DNA of 64,000 nucleotides from an uncultured Bacteroides sp. (GTDB taxonomy: Bacteria > Bacteroidota > Bacteroidia > Bacteroidales > Bacteroidaceae): positions 1 through 64,000 of the forward strand of contig CALULP010000013.1 of assembly GCA_944321495.1 (NCBI GenBank), read 5' to 3'. The number at the start of each line of letters is the position of its first letter. Positions within the stretch are counted from its first letter, which is position 1. A model generated the notes under the pieces. The model saw nothing but the letters and a program-made list of their open reading frames with translations, searched no databases and had not been told where the DNA came from. Shown here piece by piece: positions 59,944 to 64,000 of the stretch. Made by a program: the position numbers and the translations under genes.

Positions 59944-62490
59944 ATGGACAAGAATACCAGACAAGAAACGTTTCCCATCCTGGGAATGAGTTGCGCCGCC
60001 TGCGCCGCCCGCGTAGACAAGACGCTGAACCAACAGCCGGGCGTATGCCAAGCCGCCGTCAACTACGCCGCCGCCACGGCTCTGGTGGAGTATGACCCCG
60101 CCAAGACTTCACCCGAAACCCTGCAACATGCCGTACAGGAAGCGGGCTACGACCTCATCATCACGCACGACGAACATACTGAAGACCGGGTAGAAGAAGC
60201 GCACGCCAAAAAATACAAGACCTTGAAACGGCGCACCATCGCCGCCATCCTGCTGGCCGTCCCCATCGCCGTCATCGGCATGGGCTTTATGGACAGGCCT
60301 TGGGCAGGATGGGCCACGTGGATACTTTCCACACCGGTTGTCTTTGTCTTGGGACGCTCCTTCTTCAGCAATGCCTGGAAGCAGCTGAAGCACCGTTCGG
60401 CCAACATGGACACGCTGGTGGCATGCAGCACGGGCGTGGCCTATCTGTTCAGCGTATTCAACCTGCTGTTCCCCGGTTTCTGGCTTTCGCGGGGCATCGC
60501 GCCGCACGTCTATTTCGAGTCGTCGAGCGTCATCATCGCTTTCATCCTCTTAGGCCGTCTGCTGGAAGAACGGGCCAAAGGCAACACCTCGCAAGCCATC
60601 AAGAAACTGATGGGACTGCAACCGAAAACCGTCACCCTCGTAGTTAATGAAAAATTAAAAGAAGTCCCCATCCGGCAAGTAAAGCCCGGCGACATCATCC
60701 GGGTGAAGCCCGGCGAGCGCATTGCCGTGGACGGTACGGTGACGGACGGCACCTCTTACGTGGACGAAAGCACACTGAGCGGCGAACCGGTGCCCGTAGC
60801 CAAAGGCAAGGATGCCAAGGTATATGCCGGCACCATCAACCAGAAAGGCAGCTTCCACTTCCGGGCAGACCGGGTGGGGGCGGACACGCTTCTGGCGAAG
60901 ATTATCCACCTGGTGCAGGACGCGCAAGGCTCGAAAGCGCCCGTACAGAAACTGGTGGACAAGGTGGCAGCCGTCTTCGTGCCGGCCATCATGGGCATCG
61001 CGCTGCTGTCCTTTATCCTCTGGATGGCATTCGCCCCCTCGGAAGGCTTCACCCACGGACTGCTGGCCCTGGTGACGGTGCTCATCATCGCCTGCCCCTG
61101 TGCCTTGGGACTCGCCACGCCTACCGCCATCATGGTAGGCATCGGCAAAGGAGCCGAACGGGGCATCCTCATCAAAGACGCCGAAAGCCTGGAAACGGCA
61201 AAGAAGGTGAACGCCGTCGTACTGGACAAGACGGGCACCGTGACCGAAGGACACCCCGCCGTGCAGCACATCCTGTGGGCAAACGAAGAAGCCCGCCTAT
61301 ACGCCCCCGTCCTGCGGGCTTTGGAGCAGAGGTCGGAACACCCGCTGGCAGAAGCCATCCTCCGGCATAACGAATTCAGGGCAAAGGCTGAAGAAGTGCA
61401 TGTGGATGCTTTCGATAGCCTGACGGGACAGGGGGTAAAAGGCACATGCAACGGCAATCCGTACTACGCGGGCAATCCCAGCCTGCTGACAGGCAGACAC
61501 ATCTCCCCCGCCCTGCAAGAAGCCGCCGCGGCCTGGGAAGCCGGGGGGCAGACCATCGTCTGGTTTGCCGACGAAAAGGAAGCCTTGGCCGTGATTGCCA
61601 TTGCCGACCGCATCAAACCGTCGTCCGTACATGCCATCCGCACCCTGCGGCAGAAAGGCATCGACGTCCACCTGCTGACCGGCGACAACGAAGCCACCGC
61701 CCGGGCCATCGCCCGGCAGGCAGGCATCACGCACTACCGGGCAGGCGTACTGCCCCAGGACAAAGCCGCATTCGTCAAAGCCTTGCAACACGAGGGGAAA
61801 GTGGTGGCCATGGTCGGCGACGGCATCAACGACAGCGCCGCCCTGGCACAAGCCGACCTCAGCATAGCCATGGGCAGCGGGAGCGACATCGCCATGGACG
61901 TGGCGAAGATGACGCTCATCTCGTCCGACCTGAACAAGATACCCGAAGCGCTGAACCTCTCACGGCTGACCGTGCGCACCATCCGCCAAAACCTCTTTTG
62001 GGCGTTCATATACAACTTAGTGGGCGTCCCCATCGCCGCCGGCGCGCTCTACCCCATCAACGGCTTCCTGCTGAACCCCATGATTGGCGGGGCGGCCATG
62101 GCCTTCAGCAGCGTCAGCGTGGTCACCAACAGCCTGCGGTTAAGGAAAAAGAAACTTTCGGACGAAAAACCGGGCACGGGAAAGGACAACTCCATTGGGA
62201 CGAAGCTCCCTCCATCCCGCCCCGAAGGGACTGCCCCGCATCCGTCCGTCAATAATCAACCTGAAAAAGAAAAGGAAACAATGGAAAAGCAATTCAAAGT
62301 AAGCGGCATGATGTGCAACCACTGCCGCATGCACGTAGAAAAAGCGTTGAACAAACTGGAAGGCGTCCACGCCACCGTCACCCTCGACCCGCCCGTGGCA
62401 ACCGTCACCTTCACCGGCAGGGCATACACGCTCGGCGAGCTCCAGAAGCAAGTGACCGAAGAAGCCGGCGAATACACCCTAAGTGAATAA
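59944..62490 (+). CDS. copA: Copper-translocating P-type ATPase with extra C-terminal HMA domain
   Basis: 848 residues from ATG 59944. N-terminal HMA with G-M-S-C-A-A-C (Cys17, Cys20); TGES-type loop S-G-E-P; C-P-C in the sixth membrane helix (A-C-P-C-A-L-G-L-A-T-P); phosphorylation motif D-K-T-G-T-V-T; G-D-G-I-N-D-S hinge. After the last helices and an about 40-residue Pro/Lys-rich linker comes a second HMA domain (about 780-848) with G-M-M-C-N-H-C (Cys791, Cys794). ATG 62281 at the start of that domain is in frame and preceded by AAGGAA, so a separate CopZ-like chaperone could also be made. Exports Cu(I) across the inner membrane. Confidence 0.93.
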   Translation: MDKNTRQETFPILGMSCAACAARVDKTLNQQPGVCQAAVNYAAATALVEYDPAKTSPETLQHAVQEAGYDLIITHDEHTEDRVEEAHAKKYKTLKRRTIAAILLAVPIAVIGMGFMDRPWAGWATWILSTPVVFVLGRSFFSNAWKQLKHRSANMDTLVACSTGVAYLFSVFNLLFPGFWLSRGIAPHVYFESSSVIIAFILLGRLLEERAKGNTSQAIKKLMGLQPKTVTLVVNEKLKEVPIRQVKPGDIIRVKPGERIAVDGTVTDGTSYVDESTLSGEPVPVAKGKDAKVYAGTINQKGSFHFRADRVGADTLLAKIIHLVQDAQGSKAPVQKLVDKVAAVFVPAIMGIALLSFILWMAFAPSEGFTHGLLALVTVLIIACPCALGLATPTAIMVGIGKGAERGILIKDAESLETAKKVNAVVLDKTGTVTEGHPAVQHILWANEEARLYAPVLRALEQRSEHPLAEAILRHNEFRAKAEEVHVDAFDSLTGQGVKGTCNGNPYYAGNPSLLTGRHISPALQEAAAAWEAGGQTIVWFADEKEALAVIAIADRIKPSSVHAIRTLRQKGIDVHLLTGDNEATARAIARQAGITHYRAGVLPQDKAAFVKALQHEGKVVAMVGDGINDSAALAQADLSIAMGSGSDIAMDVAKMTLISSDLNKIPEALNLSRLTVRTIRQNLFWAFIYNLVGVPIAAGALYPINGFLLNPMIGGAAMAFSSVSVVTNSLRLRKKKLSDEKPGTGKDNSIGTKLPPSRPEGTAPHPSVNNQPEKEKETMEKQFKVSGMMCNHCRMHVEKALNKLEGVHATVTLDPPVATVTFTGRAYTLGELQKQVTEEAGEYTLSE
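62281..62490 (+). CDS. Possible internally initiated CopZ-like copper chaperone
   Basis: In-frame internal start in copA: ATG 62281 with AAGGAA 4-5 nt upstream would yield a 69-residue HMA protein (M-E-K-Q-F-K-V-S-G-M-M-C-N-H-C), the size of a stand-alone CopZ chaperone. The preceding linker DNA reads like an intergenic stretch that happens to be open. The full-length product is certain; separate translation is inference. Confidence 0.35.
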   Translation: MEKQFKVSGMMCNHCRMHVEKALNKLEGVHATVTLDPPVATVTFTGRAYTLGELQKQVTEEAGEYTLSE

Positions 62491-62525
62491 GCGCTGTAAA
62501 GAATGATTAACGCCCCGATTACCGG

Positions 62526-62561
62526 GACGTCCGGCTTCGGGCGAGGCAAAGCCGGATGTCT
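62526..62561 (+). terminator. Probable copA terminator hairpin
   Basis: GACGTCCGGCTT pairs with AAGCCGGATGTC (one G-U) with a loop of about 11 nt, followed by TTGG only; a weak U-run. Confidence 0.45.
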
Positions 62562-62588
62562 TGGCGGCGTGCCCGCAACCCCGGGGAG

Positions 62589-62651
62589 GAATCATCGTGC
62601 ATGATTCATAGAATCATCGTACATGATTCCCGGAATCATCGTGCATGATTC
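62589..62651. repeat. Three 19-bp palindromes repeated every 22 bp
   Basis: GAATCATCG(T/G-variant)GCATGATTC-type units at 62589-62607, 62611-62629 and 62633-62651. Each is GAATCAT-5 bp-ATGATTC; middles are CGTGC, CGTAC, CGTGC. The three spacers are 3 bp (ATA, CCG). The period is exactly 22 bp, two helical turns. Confidence 0.85.
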
Positions 62652-62750
62652 CCCGTCTAAGTACTACTTTAATCAAGCCATCCCCCGGAGGCAGCAGCCT
62701 TTTGCCCTGCTACCGGCCGGTCGGAGAGGTAGTTACTCATCAAAAAAAAT

Positions 62751-62786
62751 TACCCAAGAATACCATAGAAAGTATTCTTGGGTAAA
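62751..62786. terminator. Bidirectional terminator after tsf
   Basis: TTACCCAAGAATAC (62751-62764) pairs perfectly with GTATTCTTGGGTAA (62773-62786), loop 8 nt; on the minus strand eight T follow, terminating the rpsB-tsf transcript. Confidence 0.92.
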
Positions 62787-62820
62787 AACTATCTGTAATG
62801 CGGATTCGCCCGATACGGCT

Positions 62821-63813
62821 TTACTCAGCACGCAAGGTGTAGCGCTTGAAGTCGAGCACGGTCAGGTCCTTGTCCTGCGACTTCAGGTAGTCGGCCACCG
62901 TCATCTTGGCGTCCTGGATGTACTCTTGGTTCAGCAGGCAAGATTCCTTGAAGAACTTGGCCATACGGCCTTTGGCAATGTTCTCAACCATCTGGGCAGG
63001 CAGGTTGGCAGCCTTTTCAGCGGCAACCTTTTCTTTCAGGTCACGGATTTCCTGGGCTTGTGCCTCGGTGATGTAACCCTTCATGATGCCCTCGTTCAGG
63101 TGCTCTTCGCTTTCGGCGATGTAGAGGTTGAAACCGGCTTTCTTCAAAGCGGCTTCAACGGCTTTCTGTACCTGCTCTACCTTGGTCTTTTCGATGGCAA
63201 CCTGCAACTCGTTGGCCTTCACTTCTTCCGGAACGCCGGCTTCGTTGACGGCAATCGGGTTCATGGCGGCAATCTGCATAGCTACCTCTTTGCCTACCTG
63301 TGCGTCGCACTCCTTGTTCAGCACGACCATGGTGCACAGGAAGTTCTTGTTCTGGTGGTTATACGTGGCGATGCAGGGACCTTCTACGGCGTTGTAGCCA
63401 TCGAGTTCCATTTTCTCGCCCGTGATGCCGCTGCGGTCTACCACAGCCTGTGCCACGGTCACATCGCCCAAAGGCAGGGCCTTCACTTCGTCCAGCGTCT
63501 TGCACTTGTTGGCAATAGCGGCATCCAGGATGTCCTGGGTCAGTTTGACAAAATCGGCATTCTGGGCAACGAAGTCAGTCTCGCACTTCAAGGCAATCAT
63601 AGCGCCAAAGCCATCCACAGCCTTTACCAGCACGCAGCCTTCGGCAGCTTCGCGGTCCGAACGTTTGGCGGCCACAGCCTGTCCCTTTTCGCGGATAATC
63701 TTAATCGCCTTGTCAAAATCGCCTTCTGCGTCAGTCAAAGCGTTCTTACAGTCCATCATACCTGCACCCGTCATCTTGCGGAGCTTGGTAATATCAGCCA
63801 TTGTTACAGCCAT
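62821..63813 (-). CDS. tsf: Translation elongation factor Ts
   Basis: 330 residues, the long EF-Ts form of Bacteroidota. N-terminal UBA-like helix bundle L-R-K-M-T-G-A-G-M-M-D-C-K-N-A-L (about 10-25), then the T-D-F-V-A-Q-N (about 80-86) motif that inserts into EF-Tu, and two core subdomains up to the C-terminus. It is the guanine-nucleotide exchange factor of EF-Tu. It follows rpsB (137 bp gap) as in most bacteria. ATG at 63813 gives M-A-V-T-M-A-D-I-T, a start usual for this group. Confidence 0.97.
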   Translation of the reverse strand: MAVTMADITKLRKMTGAGMMDCKNALTDAEGDFDKAIKIIREKGQAVAAKRSDREAAEGCVLVKAVDGFGAMIALKCETDFVAQNADFVKLTQDILDAAIANKCKTLDEVKALPLGDVTVAQAVVDRSGITGEKMELDGYNAVEGPCIATYNHQNKNFLCTMVVLNKECDAQVGKEVAMQIAAMNPIAVNEAGVPEEVKANELQVAIEKTKVEQVQKAVEAALKKAGFNLYIAESEEHLNEGIMKGYITEAQAQEIRDLKEKVAAEKAANLPAQMVENIAKGRMAKFFKESCLLNQEYIQDAKMTVADYLKSQDKDLTVLDFKRYTLRAE

Positions 63814-63850
63814 AATATCTTTCTCTTGTTTTAATGGTGAATAATTGTTT

Positions 63851-63858
63851 CAAAAGTA
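63851..63858 (-). promoter_or_regulatory. -7-like box upstream of tsf
   Basis: The minus strand reads TACTTTTG, 38 bp before the tsf start. It follows an inverted repeat (TAAGAGTTG at 63860-63868 and CAACTCTTA at about 63931-63939) in the rpsB-tsf gap, so tsf may have both read-through and its own promoter. Confidence 0.4.
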
Positions 63859-63948
63859 AATAAGAGTTGAGAACAGAGACACCGGACACGCCGCACGTTT
63901 CCCGCTGACGGCTTCCTCATCTCGATTCCCAACTCTTACAAGATATGC

Positions 63949-64000
63949 TTATGCTTCTTCGTCTTCCTTAATGAAAGCGGCTGCCTTGGAGGCGTTGATG
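63949..64000 (-). CDS. rpsB: 30S ribosomal protein S2, C-terminal end
   Basis: Only the last 16 codons and the stop lie in the window (I-N-A-S-K-A-A-A-F-I-K-E-D-E-E-A, stop at 63949-63951). An acidic/Ala-rich S2 tail is usual, and the position directly upstream of tsf supports it, but the sequence alone is too short for a firm call. Confidence 0.65.
   Translation of the reverse strand, partial: INASKAAAFIKEDEEA

Larger units (their letters stand above)
62491..62820. other. Intergenic region copA to tsf
   Basis: This 330-bp stretch holds a GACGTCCGGCTT/AAGCCGGATGTC hairpin (62526-62561, probable copA terminator), three palindromes of 22-bp period (62589-62651), and the bidirectional terminator at 62751-62786. 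Bases 62655-62745 show nothing I can interpret, and no gene was found. Confidence 0.7.

Noticed and set aside
62589..62651. Possible mini CRISPR array
   Set aside because: The units are palindromes with only 3-bp spacers, so there is no room for CRISPR spacers, and no cas genes are present.

Overview
This window is chromosomal DNA of a Bacteroidota species, most likely a Bacteroidaceae gut anaerobe (Bacteroides/Phocaeicola-like). The evidence is a Nuo complex end, a TonB-dependent receptor with a lipoprotein partner, many signal peptidase II lipoproteins, a FimA/Mfa-type (type V) pilus locus, the rsfS-ftsH-cdsA and surE-lpxB clusters, rpsB-tsf, and repeated Bacteroides-type promoters (TTG/TTTG, about 19 bp, TAnnTTTG). 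Genus and species are not claimed. No rRNA, insertion sequence, integrase or CRISPR array was seen. One tRNA (Gln, CUG) is present.

Layout. 1-1867: end of nuoM, then nuoN. 2245-6417: outer-membrane receptor plus beta-helix lipoprotein behind an 11-bp-phased direct-repeat operator that looks like a PhoB/OmpR-type site. 6504-10846 (minus): a tightly packed unit of an AAA ATPase, a DUF4435/TOPRIM-like protein, a YbdG-type mechanosensitive channel and an M23 murein peptidase. The first two resemble the AriA/AriB pair of PARIS defence systems. 10962-19876: EamA transporter, then (minus) an alpha-2-macroglobulin-like protein, a DUF1573 protein and MeaB. 19986-20211 (minus): an unlisted 32-codon gene with its own promoter and terminator. 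20448-21347: AraC regulator. 21348-22173: a repeat-rich non-coding stretch with a long imperfect palindrome.

22174-40000: a ten-gene pilus locus on the plus strand. It encodes an outer-membrane barrel protein, an OmpA/TPR lipoprotein, an anchor-like FimB/Mfa2 protein, a major fimbrillin, a 1426-residue adhesin with four internal repeats, and five further FimB/fimbrillin-like lipoproteins, two of them with lectin-like C-termini. Six subunits carry a T-R-(A/S) site about 20-40 residues after the lipobox, as expected for Arg-cleaved, strand-exchanging Bacteroidales pilins. A strong hairpin separates the major pilin from the adhesin.

40139-56847: mostly housekeeping (pepD, flippase-like protein, rsmA, mgtE, DUF349 protein, tRNA-Gln, rsfS, ftsH, cdsA, lpxB, surE, DUF456, yraN, YjbR-like, biotin ligase, MATE exporter). 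57014-62490: two lipoproteins, an HMA-AraC fusion regulator and a copper P-type ATPase whose C-terminus carries an extra HMA domain with its own possible internal start. 62589-62651: three palindromes spaced exactly 22 bp. 62821-64000 (minus): tsf and the end of rpsB.

Most worth following: the ATPase/DUF4435/channel/peptidase operon, the 32-aa gene, the HMA-AraC regulator with its CopA-CopZ-like fusion, and several repeat families (11-bp leader repeat, 22-bp palindromes, long palindrome, and a three-copy CTTCG-CTATGG element).
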